The notes under the pieces: generated by a model
Told to the model about the DNA's origin: nothing
The model's database searches: none
Seen by the model: the letters and a program-made list of their open reading frames with translations, nothing else
Position numbers and translations under genes: made by a program
Shown here: positions 51,830 through 62,201 of the stretch, in pieces
How positions within the stretch are numbered: position 1 is the first letter of the stretch
Layout: each line of letters opens with the position of its first letter
DNA from: Mesostigma viride
Lineage: Eukaryota > Streptophyta > Mesostigmatophyceae > Mesostigmatales > Mesostigmataceae
Assembly (NCBI GenBank): GCA_009746045.1
Contig: RPFO01000041.1
Coordinates: 1,474,783 to 1,538,782, forward strand
Reading direction: 5' to 3'
Length of the DNA stretch: 64,000 nt

Positions 51830-54384
51830 GTGAGGGTGGTGCGTGGGCCAGGTATTTGGTACGCGTCGACTAACGCCCTGACATCTTGTGTGTGGGCTGT
51901 GCAGAGGGACGCCGCGGAGGCGCTTCCCAGAGACCAGACTCCCGGTGGCGCCGCGGAGGCTGCTGACACAGGATTCCGGGTTGCAGACGGGGAGTCCAGT
52001 GAGGGGGATTTGGTCGACATGGATATACAAGACGATCCGGAGGTCTCGGAGCCGGAAGCAGGGGTAAGGACGCAGATAGCTCGTGGAGAGCCTGCGGTCC
52101 GAAGGGATGCACCAGGGACCGGGGGTTTGAGAGATGGTGGCGGGCAGACGGGGCCCTCCTCTAGTCGCGAGCACCGGCAAGAAACCTCGTCAAGGCCTGG
52201 AGCACCGGACGCGCGTACGTTGGAGTTGGTAAAGGAGCTGCACGAGGAGACGTTCAATCCCCGGGTGTTCTTGCGTGACTACGGTCGGGAGGGGGAAACC
52301 CTGGTGGAACGACGGCGGCGTCGCCGTAATCAAATGCCGTCGCATCTCCGCGCTGATTCTATCATGGCGCGGGTCGGCCCTGTGCAGATGGAGACTTTTC
52401 GAGGGTTCGTGCGGCGCAACGTGAGGTTCCGGATCGAGACCCGCACGGCTGCGCACAATGGTGTGGTGGTTGGGACCGACTGGGAGACACATGAGCGGGA
52501 ATGCGCCTGTCACGGGTGCATGAACACGCTGGAAGCGGGGCTGGCATTCCCCGGCTCCTTCTCCTCTTACTTCCACCCCAGTGCGGCAGCTGCTGGAATA
52601 CCACTTCCCCCGGTATCTTCCGCCAGTGGGGGCGCTACGGGGTGAAAAATGCCTGCGAGAAGGGCAGTATTCGCTGCGGCAGGCTCTGGATCGCATTGTG
52701 GCGATGGATGATGAGGACCAGGATGATGGGAGTGAGGGATATGACTCCAGTTCCGACGACGACGACCATCCTCCACACCCTCCCTCTCGTTCCCCTCCGC
52801 GGGATCCGCCGTCTCGGGGTTCCCAGGGGAGCGGCGGAAGAAGCCGCCCTGTGCCTCGTTATGAGGCGCCACCGCCGGCGACGGGCTGGGGGCGACCTTC
52901 AGGGCGCGAGACGCGAAGTCTTCCAAGGGCGACCGGATGGGGTGGGGGCAGCCAAGCTGCCCTCGACGTGTTCCGGAGGGGCCGGCACGTCGTCGCTCAC
53001 CATCCCCGCCCTCCCGTTCGCGTTCCCGCTCGGACTCCGGGAATGATGTACGCCCCGCTCGCCGAGCGTCACCACCTCCTCGCCGACCAGCGGATCGGTA
53101 CTGGGAGCGCACGTGGGGGTCGGCGGTGGGGTTGGAGCAAGAGCGAGAGAATCGGCGACGGCGATCGGATCCGACAGAGACCGCAGTGGCCAGGGCCGAA
53201 CGGCCGGCTAGGGAGGAGCCGATTGATGAGGTTCCCGCTAGCAACCCGCCCGATGCGGGCCAAGAAGAGACTACCTTCCTTGTCTCCCTGGAACCGCGCT
53301 CCCGAGCGGAGGAGGTCCCACCGGAGCCCCACTTCCTGGTCTCCTTGGAGCCTCGTCTCCGGCCTGCCCAGGACGGACCGTCGATGTCACGGCCTGCGGA
53401 GGGACCGAGTTTACCTAGTGCAGTACGGATTGCCGCGGAGGGTCCTGGTGTGGCGGGTGTTATGGTGCCGGCGGAACCCGTGGTTACCCTTGAGACTCTC
53501 GTGGCTGCGGTGCAATCAGGGCAGGGTCTCATGCAGCGGATGCTGGACCAGCTCGGGCGTCAGGGAGATCACTCAGTCGCCACCTCAGTAGGCTACGAGG
53601 CCGCTTCCCGGGCAGCCTCACACGAGGAGTGGTCGCTGGGGGACTTCATGCGAACCATTCCGGGAAGGACCGTAAGACACGGTGGGCCGGGGCCTCGAAC
53701 GGAGAAGCTGTGCGTAGTGTTCGAGGGACCCATGTTCCCGGTCCCTCCTGGTATGCACCTGCCCGCTCCTTTGGTTTTTCAAGCGGGCCCGTGGTGCGCG
53801 GTTGACCGTGGTGCTTACTGGGAGCAACTTGAGATCACCTTCTTCCCACAGGCGCCGCTGCCCTTGCCGCAACCTGACGACCTGCGTTTTCCCCGGACGG
53901 TGGGCCACACGGTGCAGTTCGGTATCGAGAATTGGTGGGATTGGAGATATCAGGTGGATGGGGGGGGCATGTGGTTACGCCACCCAAGGTGGCTCCGGCG
54001 GAGGGACGCGCCTTCCTGGAACTGGTGGTGCCCGACATTGTAGGGGCCCCTAGAGCGACCATCCTCGAGGATCATGTGCGCACCGAGGTATTCATGATGG
54101 GGGTGAAGTTTGTTCGCGATCACCGTTGTGGGGCGGCGGATTGGTCGGCGTTGACCCTTCTCTTCACCCACCCCCAGTATCTCGCTGGGTTCCTGGCCAT
54201 GTGGCCCCGGGGCACGTGGGTGGAGCTGTCTCGGTTGGGTCGGCAGAAGACGTCCCTATATCAGATCGCCTTCGAGGTGGACCTATGCGCGCATCCAGGG
54301 GTGATGACTCACATCATGACCCCCGCGGGGCGACGGGCTCTCCATGAGGCCCAGCTGCGGCGGGCTACTAGCGGCGGACGCTAG
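51830..54384 (+). pseudogene. Third ORF of B2 between integrase and 3' LTR, unknown function
   Basis: Four overlapping open stretches: 51830-52645, 52581 on, 52937-54043 and 53932-54384. Changes fall near 52570, in a G-rich run near 52935 and in a G8 run near 53958. N-terminal part: RTLELVKELHEETFNPRVFL, the Cys cluster ECACHGCMNTL. Middle: Ser/Arg-rich (RRRSPSPPSRSRSRSDSGND) and acidic segments. C-terminal part: HLPAPLVFQAG, LEITFFPQAPLPLPQPDDL, FTHPQYLAGFLAMWPRGTWV, LYQIAFEVDLCAHPGVM, homologous to element A's third ORF. No membrane span or signal peptide, so no sign of an envelope; the RS-like part hints at RNA binding (inference). Confidence 0.65.
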
Positions 54385-54591
54385 ATTAGATAGTTCAGTT
54401 TCGGGATGGAACACGGAGTTCAATCCCCGCCAGGTTTTGGCTACTACGTCAGGGTTGGGCTTGTGTATCAACCTCTAGAGGAACTGGCATTACTGACCTG
54501 CGGGTGAACCGAGGTTGGGACATAGTACTCTTATAGTAGTCTTGTTTTGTGATCCTATTCTACCTTTGTACGGTAGGGACTACCGACCCCC

Positions 54592-54605
54592 GTGGGGGGG
54601 AGGAG
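54592..54605 (+). promoter_or_regulatory. Polypurine tract of B2
   Basis: GTGGGGGGGAGGAG directly before the 3' LTR. Confidence 0.85.
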
Positions 54606-55187
54606 TGTTACGTCCCGGCCCTTTAGGTCGGACGTAACAATGGAATAAATTACTAAGGCCTTGTGGCCGTTGTACTAAGTTTTATGGACAATGACTCTTG
54701 CGTGAATTGGACTAGCTATTTTGGTCCTAGGTTGCCCTTTTAGGTACCGGTGCGGTGGCGCCGCGTCAGTTCCGAGTCCATTTGTGGTACTAGACGTGGA
54801 TCCTGTAGTTGAGGGTCGATGTCGGCCCGGATCCTACGTGGAATGTTTGGCTCGGATTGGTCCAGGGAAATTGGCATGTATCTGCGCCGCAATCAACCTA
54901 GGTTAAATTGGTCCGAGGACGAGAGTCTCGTCCTCTTGGTTTAATGAATGATAAGTGCGAATACGCCTACACATTGAGCCCGGGGCATTATCCATTTGTG
55001 ATTGGTATTGCTAGCCATTATAAGTGTGAACTAATTAGCTTGGCATTAAGCCGTGATGCCAGATATCTCACGACTCACGTCGTGAAGCGCAACCTACTTT
55101 AGGCTATCCTGAATTATTCCTAATTCCGGCAAGAAGGGTCTTTCGCTACGTAGCTCAGGCTAGGTGTGTCTGGGCTGGGACGTAACA
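54606..55187 (+). repeat. 3' LTR of B2
   Basis: 582 bp, identical by eye to 44029-44610. Followed by CCAAG, the second copy of the target duplication, and then the interrupted leader of B1. Confidence 0.94.
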
Positions 55188-55222
55188 CCAAGGCTGAGTT
55201 TGACGTAGGTAGAGGTTCCGGA

Positions 55223-55433
55223 ATTCAACGACTGCTGACTGGTCGGCGGCCAGCCCGTAAAGGGATTCAACGACGACCTAGCCAGCAAGCGGCCAGTCTG
55301 GGATACTCGGCGGGGCTAGCAATAGTCCTGTGGTGAGGTGCTGTAAACGATAGCGTTCAGCTCTCCTGTTTTCAACGACACCTAGTGGCGGCCAGGGCTT
55401 GCCTTCAACGACACCGGGTGGCGGCCAGCTCAG
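55223..55433 (+). repeat. Leader array of TTCAACGAC...GGCGGCCAG motifs (B1)
   Basis: Same four-unit array as in B2, nearly unchanged although other parts of the leader differ. Confidence 0.75.
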
Positions 55434-55859
55434 GAGGGTTTAACGTCATCGAATATGGTACGTCCCCTAGTTAGGATTCTTTCTTTGCAAGCTATGCCTG
55501 CGGAAGGCTAGCTGGCGTGCTCGCTTTCTCTCCGGGTTCGCACGCGTAGGGGGGTCTTGTTATACGTTGTGCCTCTATAGGGTGTGAATGTCGTTGGTGC
55601 GAATGGAAGTTGCGGATGACGACCATTCGTTGTTTTACCTGTTGTGGGGGTGGATACCGTCTGGCTGTTGCCGACTGTGTTGACGGTGTTTACCTCCGTG
55701 TATTTGTTGTATAGCCCCTTTGCCGCGGAAGGCTGGGGGCGTGTGCTGTGCTACACTCCGTGCTCTCTCCTCGTTTGTATGTCACTGCATTTAGAGGTAG
55801 CCTGCATGGGATTCCCCTTTCTCTCCTGCTTGCAAGCCGCTGCCAGACTATGATGTAAC

Positions 55860-56201
55860 ATGCCTAGACGTAACAGAATAAATAAGGGTGGACAGTCTGG
55901 ATTTCCTTACTATGCAGTAGCTCATGACGGGGATAAGGGTAGACCAGCTATATTCTACAGTTGGAAGACTTGTGAGGAGCACATTAAAGATAAGATATTG
56001 TCCCTAGGCTCTAGTGCTAAGTGGAAAGGGTTTGACAACATTACAGAAGCAGATAGGTTTGTTAGGGAACACATGCCATTGCCTGAGGGGATGCACACCA
56101 CACGTGAATGCTCCAAGCCACCCACGCTCAGCAGTCAGGGGGAGGGGACAGCAGTTCCAGTTACCTTCTCTCAGCTGACCATTGGCCCTAGCAAACAGTA
56201 G
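55860..56201 (+). CDS. Pre-gag ORF of B1: hybrid-binding (Cauli_VI-like) domain
   Basis: 113 aa; differs from the B2 copy by five substitutions and one extra codon near the N-terminus (MPRRNRINKGGQSGFPYYAV). By eye eight further codon differences are silent, so protein-level constraint is likely. The domain core, from PYYAV to DRFVREH, is intact apart from conservative changes. It survives in an element that is truncated and interrupted. Confidence 0.82.
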   Translation: MPRRNRINKGGQSGFPYYAVAHDGDKGRPAIFYSWKTCEEHIKDKILSLGSSAKWKGFDNITEADRFVREHMPLPEGMHTTRECSKPPTLSSQGEGTAVPVTFSQLTIGPSKQ

Positions 56202-56329
56202 AGGATACTAGTACTAGGTAGTAATACTAGGTTCTATATCTATAGAGCCATAGCACGTGGTTGCTCTTTCTCTCTCGCTTTCTTCCTGGGGAGGTGTTGC
56301 CTGCTGTGTAAGGTACCGGTACGAGCACC

Positions 56330-56664
56330 ATGCCAACACGGTACCAAACAAGGAACGCCAGAGAGACAGAAGACGAGACTAGGGAGAGAGATTCAGATAA
56401 TAGAGAGGTAGAACCTGTAGACAACCACGAGCACGGTACAGAAGGGCTAGAGGTACCACCGCACGTCCAAGTAGAGACAGGTACAGGTGAGGTCATGGAG
56501 AGACCTGTGGAAGGCTCCCCACGATCCAGCTCTAGTTCCCCCGCGGATGGGGACAATCTAGACGCCTTAACCAGGCAGGAAGATGACAGAAGTGACCAAG
56601 AGATACTACAAGGGGACTCGCAGCAGCAGCAGCAGCAACAGCAGCAACAGCAGCAGCAGCAACG

Positions 56665-56699
<35 letters not shown>

Positions 56700-56700
56700 C

Positions 56701-56735
<35 letters not shown>

Positions 56736-56824
56736 GGCAACAACGGCAACCCCGGATGCAGCAACAACAACCCCAGACGAGACCACAATGGCTACAGTTA
56801 ACGTTCTTAGCAAACGCAATGTGA
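56330..56824 (+). pseudogene. Truncated gag of B1
   Basis: Matches B2 gag through the Gln tract to PQTRPQWL (about 56797), then runs a few codons into foreign sequence to a stop. The capsid domain is lost. Confidence 0.85.
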
Positions 56825-57578
56825 AGGATATGGTTGCAATGCAGCAATGTGTGAATATGGTTGGAAACGGAGCTTTGTTAAAATTAGATAATGTTACAGC
56901 GCTCACACGCTTGAGGCTTGTACACGCGCTTGCCAAGTCAAGGCACAACACGTGAGGCGGGCTCGCAAGAGATGCCCAATTGGCACTGGCCTATTGTTTA
57001 TATACTTGTGCACTGTGCTTGCTAGTCCTGAGCAGCCTAGGAGGCCTGCTCAGTAATAACACCCCCGGTACAGTATTCACTACCTGTACAGCGCCCAGTT
57101 CCTATACAGTAGGTCTGCCATACAGGCACAGTGACCACAGAGTACAGTCACCACAGTGATTATTGCATCTGCACCTAGAAGTCCAGGACTAAGCCTGCGG
57201 TACCAACAGACCACAGGTTAAGGTTCCTATTTCCTGCGTACGACGTATTAATCCAATACCGTCGTAGGTACAGCACCTAATTCCTGTCAGCCCAGGAATT
57301 ACTGTCGACCCCATATGTCGTCAGCAAATATTCACGTCCGACTTAGAAGAACAGCCGGCTCGCGCTCGCGCGCGACCGGGAAGTCGGAACGCCATAACTT
57401 TCTTGATACTTGTCGGAATGAACTCGTTCCGGTGCCGCTGGAATCGCAGAGATATGCCGAATCAGGATCACGCCAATGCGCTTGGCGTTAACTCCAATCC
57501 TTTCTTTTCTTGAGCTGTAGCAGCTCACACAAGTCTACATACAAACACACACAATGGGTACTGGACATCCTCCCCGAC
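56820..57578 (-). repeat. Probable 3' LTR of the copia-like element
   Basis: On the reverse strand it starts TGTCCAGTACCC after the purine tract CGGGGAGGA and is proposed to end near TTCACA at 56820. Internal promoter-like TATATAAACAATA lies at 57004-56992 and a TGTAA signal near 56899. The second LTR is not in the window, so the limits are inferred. Confidence 0.45.
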
Positions 57579-58240
57579 TACAAGTCACAACCCGCTGGGC
57601 ATGACAGTCAGCTTGGATTCCTTATTATATGTACATAGCACCCATACTGGCTCAGGAGCACAAACAAATTACAATGAGTCCCTATCCCTTCACGGGAGGC
57701 TCGTTGTGTTACCCATGTACAAGAGGTTGGCCAACTGTGGCAGCCCATAGGTGTTCAGTTAAGAACTTGAGAAGTATGTACAACCTTCAGGACCTTAGGC
57801 GAAACCCCACAGATCACCCACAACAGCTCATCAGAAAACATTGCTGACCCCCAGACGGAAGTCGGCGCCGGTCTGCTGCCCCTTATCGAACCAGACACAA
57901 CATCTACGCGAAGCACATGCAAAACACAAGCTCCCATACTCGTTCCAACCGTGGAAAATCAGGGGACCTGTCGCCACCTCACCAGCATGGTGGATGGGTC
58001 AGCCAGTCCGTGAAACTCCGCCTTAAGACGGCACCAGGGAATCGAACCCCGCCCACAAACCACAGATCTGGGGAAACCTCAGACTGAGATGAAAACCCCA
58101 GATAGACATCTCTCCATCAGAGACAATGTCAGACATTCCCACACCAGAGACATGTCTCACCCCTCAAGGTGTGCTCAGGATTATGTACAATCAAGCTCCC
58201 AGCCTGATATCCAGAGACTTAAGCACCCAGCTCTCAGCTT
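57579..58240 (-). other. 3' untranslated part of the copia-like element
   Basis: No coding. Contains on the reverse strand GGGGTTCGATTCCCTGG at about 58050-58034, a T-arm-like stretch without a matching 5' acceptor strand. Confidence 0.4.
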
Positions 58241-59971
58241 TTAGACAGATAGACCGACTTGACAGTCAGCATTCATGAGCTTCCTCAGTACATTGTACTG
58301 GGCTGGGGCCTTGTGTGGCAGTTTTGTCAATGCATCAGCAGGGTTCTCCTCGCCAGGGATATGCTTCAAGTCAACCAAACTGGCCAACTCCTTCAGCAAC
58401 AAATAATCCAGGTCCCGGCTTCTGGCCAGCTGCTTGTGAACAAACTGGACCATACCCATGCTGTCTGTTAGCAACAACGTCTCCATCTGCAAGGTCCAAG
58501 GGGTAACTGAAGCCAGCTCCAGCATTAACTCCTTTATGTACAGGCTGGACTGGATCCCCTCGCATATGGCCCTGCATTCTGCCACATCTGAACTGATACA
58601 GACCCTCTTCTGCAGTCTGCTGTACCAGCTGAACAAACTTGCCCTGCTCTGATAAAAAGCAAACAGAGCAGCAGATCTCCCCCTGACCTTGGTAACCTGG
58701 CGAGCATCCATGGAACTGTCAACAAAGATCTCCAAGGTGATAGGCTGGGCAAAGTCAATCCCAGACAAAATCAGATCAGGGGTACTCTCCACCAACCGGG
58801 CTATGACTCGAGGCTTCTCATCCTCAAGCACCTCATCAGGCATTCTGCTATGGACCATCAAAGACGGACCACAGATGCTGGCAAACCAGGCCCACATGCC
58901 TCTCAACTCAGGTCCTGCAGCCTGGGTGATCTTCTCTGGCAAGGCCTTCACAATGGTCTGTTTATAATCTCCTCCAGCCTGAAGCCTGATACTCCACTCC
59001 CCGTCCCTCCTGAACAGGGTAGCCTGCATTCCACAGAACACTACAGGCTTGTTGGGCTCCTGCCACAGCTCCTTGCCCAGTGAAAACTTGCCACTGATGA
59101 CAGGAATAAACTTCTTCAGCCAGGTCGTGGGGGCTAGCAAATGCAGATCATCTCCATGCAAACTAGCATACACTGGCAGACCCTCCCATTGGGCCAGCAG
59201 CAAACAGGGATCAACTGAAGACACTCTCAAGCCACACTCACTGATCAGAGCTTCCTGCAGCGTGAGTCTCCAGATGATTGGGCTCGACCTGAGTCCTTCC
59301 AGGCCCTTCAGAATAACCAGGAATTGTTGATGCAGCTCCAGCTTCCAGATGGCAGGCACCTCAACACAGTAAGGCTCATCCTGCTTCCACACCCTCCTAG
59401 CCACTTCTGGATCAGATTTTAAAAATGCCCTCTTGAAGTCCAGCAGCACTGATGACATAGCTGCTCCCCTGTTCAGCAACCCCACGTAGAGACATAGCAA
59501 AATTCTCCATGTGTCGTGTAGCATCCCTGGCGTGTATAGCTCCTCTCCTGGCAGACTCCCCGTGCCGTGATACTCATTCAGGACAGGCCTGACATGGGGC
59601 ACTGATACCTCATCCACAACCTTCCTCTTCAGCACAAATCTCAAAGCAAGCTTCCTTGATGCTGGGGGACGTCTGTCTGTTGGTGCAGCACACTCAAACT
59701 GCAACCACTCCTCCAATGCCTTGGAGAAGGCGAGCTTCCAAGCCTCAAACAAAGTAGGCGAGCTCATCTCTTGGACCAGCTGGTCATATGTCAAAGGAGA
59801 GTGTGCAGCAAGGCTCCTGTGGGTTATGCCAATACTGCTGGGGTGCAACACAGCTGGAATCACCAAACTGGCCGCTGGGGGCACCTCCCCTTCATCCCAT
59901 TTTACACCCTTGACCGGCTTGGCCCTGCACCTGACTGGAAATGTTGTCCTGAAATTTTCTAGGGGAATCAT
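58241..59971 (-). pseudogene. Copia-type reverse transcriptase and RNase H
   Basis: 576 codons from the inner copy of the duplication: MIPLENFRTTFPVRCRAKP, then RT with SSVLLDFKRAFLKSDPE (first Asp), LKGLEGLRSSPIIWRLTLQE, VDPCLLLAQWEGLPVYASLH-GDDLHLL (GDD in place of the usual copia VDD), and RNase H with EIFVDSSMD, ISSDVAECRAICEG, LLLTDSMGMVQFVH and LKHIPGEENPADALTKLP. Converts element RNA to DNA. Separated from the upstream pol by the frame-breaking duplication. Confidence 0.84.
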
Positions 59972-60340
59972 CCCTCTTCAGCACAACCTTCCTCTTCAGC
60001 ACAAATCTCAAAGCAAGCTTCCTTGATGCTGGGGGACGTCTGTCTGTTGGTGCAGCACACTCAAACTGCAACCACTCCTCCAATGCCTTGGAGAAGGCGA
60101 GCTTCCAAGCCTCAAACAAAGTAGGCGAGCTCATCTCTTGGACCAGCTGGTCATATGTCAAAGGAGAGTGTGCAGCAAGGCTCCTGTGAGTTATGCCAAT
60201 ACTGCTGGGGTGCAACACAGCTGGAATCACCAAACTGGCCGCTGGGGGCACCTCCCCTTCATCCCATTTTACACCCTTGACCGGCTTGGCCCTGCACCTG
60301 ACTGGAAATGTTGTCCTGAAATTTTCTAGGGGAATCATCC
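59615..60340. repeat. 359-bp tandem duplication with 8-bp spacer
   Basis: 59615-59973 and 59982-60340 appear identical but for one base (GGGTTATGCC/GAGTTATGCC). The offset is 367 bp, not a multiple of three, so it shifts the pol frame. The spacer CTCTTCAG also occurs at the junction, suggesting slippage. Confidence 0.93.
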
Positions 60341-62198
60341 CCCAGCCATCTCTTCTCAGAGCTGTAGCTCTGATAGAAATCCCAGGATTGCCCAGAAAAT
60401 TCTGACCCAAAATCACAGGGCCATCATAGTCCTCTAGGACAAGGAAGGTCACATCCACACCCATGACAGGGGCAGTAACCTCTCCCAACACCCTTAGATG
60501 CGTCCTACCACTGAAATCAGACACCCAGGGGCAACTTGGTTCTCCGACCAGCAGTTCTCCTGTATGCTGAGGTCCCATGACAGAAACCTGTGCATTGGTA
60601 TCTATCTCCATGGCAGCTACCTCAGGTTCATCCAACTGGACAAGCTTGGACACCTTAGGCTCCTTCTTGGCTCTTTGCAAAGCCTGTACAATATCTGATA
60701 GACGCACACCCCTAGGCCTGGTGTCGGGCCGTTCCGGAGGTGCAGCCTGTCCGCCTGCTTGCCCAACCACCGTATGTGAAGGTACCCCAGGGGCCGGGCC
60801 AGGGTCACCCTGAGGGCTCGATACAGCTGTAGCACCCTGATCAGGAAGCTCCACGTCACCCCCGCCTTGTACACCAGCGGGCACCTGGAAGAGGTCTCCT
60901 TGATTACCTCCCCGGGGACGGATCTTTGACCAGGACAGACGGTGCACTGCTTGGGAGCCATCAATGGCCACCCAGCACTTATGGCCAGCGGCTTCTACTC
61001 GGGTCACCACCCCATCATGCCAGCTGCCACGTTTCCCTGGAAAGCTTGGTTCCTTCCACACAACAACCTGTTGTCCAACGTTAGGTTCTAGGACACTCCA
61101 GCCCTTGTCTTTCTGCCTCAGCTTGAGGAACTTGGCCTCTAGCTTCTCCTTCCATGCCTGCTCAGCATCAGCTGGCAGCATCCTGGTATGCAGCATAAGA
61201 GGATTGATGGCAATGTCACCAAAGAACATGGGAGTCCTCAGGTTCAGCCTATCCTCCACAGAACGTAGCCATGCAGATGTCACAATGGCAGATGACGTCC
61301 TTGGAATCCTCTCCACCAGCAGCACAGTCTTGATCTCTTGGATGGCTCTCTCCACCACCCCTTGCTGGCCGTGGCTCTCCCTGGGTGTAATCAGCAACTC
61401 TGGAAACTCTGGCAGGTTCTCACAGCACTCAAACTGAATGTCACACTGCAACAACTCCAACCCAGGGTACCTGCTCCTTGTCAACTTCAGAGCAGCAATC
61501 AATGTAGGCTTCTCCATGTCAGGCAGGATCTCTAGGGTCTTGTACTTGGTATATCTGTCCACTGCCACCAGCAGCTTCAAACCCCTGATTCTCTGAATAT
61601 CTACCTGCACATGGCCTGGCTGCAAAATAGGAGTCCTGGCATGAGACTGCTTGGGCTTTCTAGCAACTAGCCTGCACTTGCAAGCTTGAGCAACCTGTTG
61701 GCAGATGGAGTACAACTCACTTCCTCCCAGCCGTCTAGCAACTTGCAAAGACTGAGCTGCATGGCCAAACATGGTATGCAACCTTGAGGCAATGTCATAC
61801 AAGAGAGAAAACCTTTTATTGTCATTATTAGCACTCAAGGTATGTACAGATCCCTTATGTACAGGAGGCACCAGGGTCGTGCCTGTCAGACTGTCTCCAG
61901 CCCTATCCTCATCCTGACCATCCTGTGCCAGTCCTGCACGGTCAGAATGCTTCTGAGATCCACCTGGGTCCACATCACCAGGTCCTACCTCAGGCTCAGC
62001 ACCGCCATGGCGGGCACGTTGGCGAGTAACCACTGCAGCTACAGCTGGCATACTCTCTGTGGTAACCAAGCTTGCCCCATCGTGTCCAATAGGCTCTTTC
62101 ACTAGAGCATGGGGCTGCCCCTCACTGCCGTCACTAGCAGCTACATTACACACCCCTGGGGGCACCCTCCAGGGTTCAGGGATGTGTGCAGGCTCAAG
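59982..62198 (-). pseudogene. Copia-like pol, first part: integrase then retropepsin-like domain
   Basis: Same frame as gag after one UGA. Integrase: HTMFGHAAQSLQVARRLG ... CQQVAQACKC (zinc binding), VQVDIQRIRGLKLLVAVDRY (D), LLQCDIQFECCENLPEF (D), QGVVERAIQEIKTVL (E), then a C-terminal part with VGQQVVVWKEPSFPGKRGSW. Downstream, not upstream, comes a retropepsin-like segment: MEIDTNAQVSVM (DTNA in place of DTGA), RVLGEVTAPVMGVDVTFLV and PVILGQNFLGNPGISI. Protease after integrase is not the copia order. The reading frame ends in the duplication near 59892. Confidence 0.78.
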
Positions 62199-62201
62199 TC
62201 A
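62199..62201 (-). promoter_or_regulatory. In-frame UGA between gag and pol (possible readthrough)
   Basis: Gag ends GKAADH-TGA-CTT-GAG and the same frame is then open for more than 700 codons. UGA followed by C is a weak stop context, so readthrough would yield Gag-Pol. Reinitiation at 62165 is the alternative. Confidence 0.5.

Larger units (their letters stand above)
44029..55187 (+). mobile_element. Ty3/gypsy element B2, complete with both LTRs, 11.16 kb
   Basis: Two identical 582-bp LTRs, a primer-binding-site-like start, a leader with repeated motifs, a hybrid-binding ORF, gag, pol (protease, RT, RNase H, integrase, chromodomain), a third ORF and a polypurine tract. The 5-bp duplication CCAAG flanks it (44024-44028 and 55188-55192), as expected of Ty3/gypsy integration. 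It is a recent insertion, nested in a relative. Pol and the third ORF are interrupted by several frame changes. Confidence 0.93.
43368..56797 (+). mobile_element. Ty3/gypsy element B1, interrupted by B2 and truncated in gag
   Basis: Pieces: LTR 43368-43950, leader 43951-44028, then (after B2) leader, hybrid-binding ORF and the start of gag, 55188-56797. B1 stops after ACAATGGCTAC, where B2 continues with CACCTG; foreign sequence follows. The insertion site of B2 is CCAAG in the B1 leader. Confidence 0.88.

Noticed and set aside
52567-53532. Reverse-strand 321-codon ORF
   Set aside because: Shadow of the GC-rich third ORF of B2; the forward frames show homology to element A.
51830-54384. Retroviral-type envelope gene
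   Set aside because: Correct position, but no signal peptide, membrane anchor or Cys-rich ectodomain; called an unknown third ORF instead.
58020-58060. tRNA gene on the reverse strand near GGGGTTCGATTCCC
   Set aside because: T-arm alone; no matching 5' acceptor strand within 90 nt.
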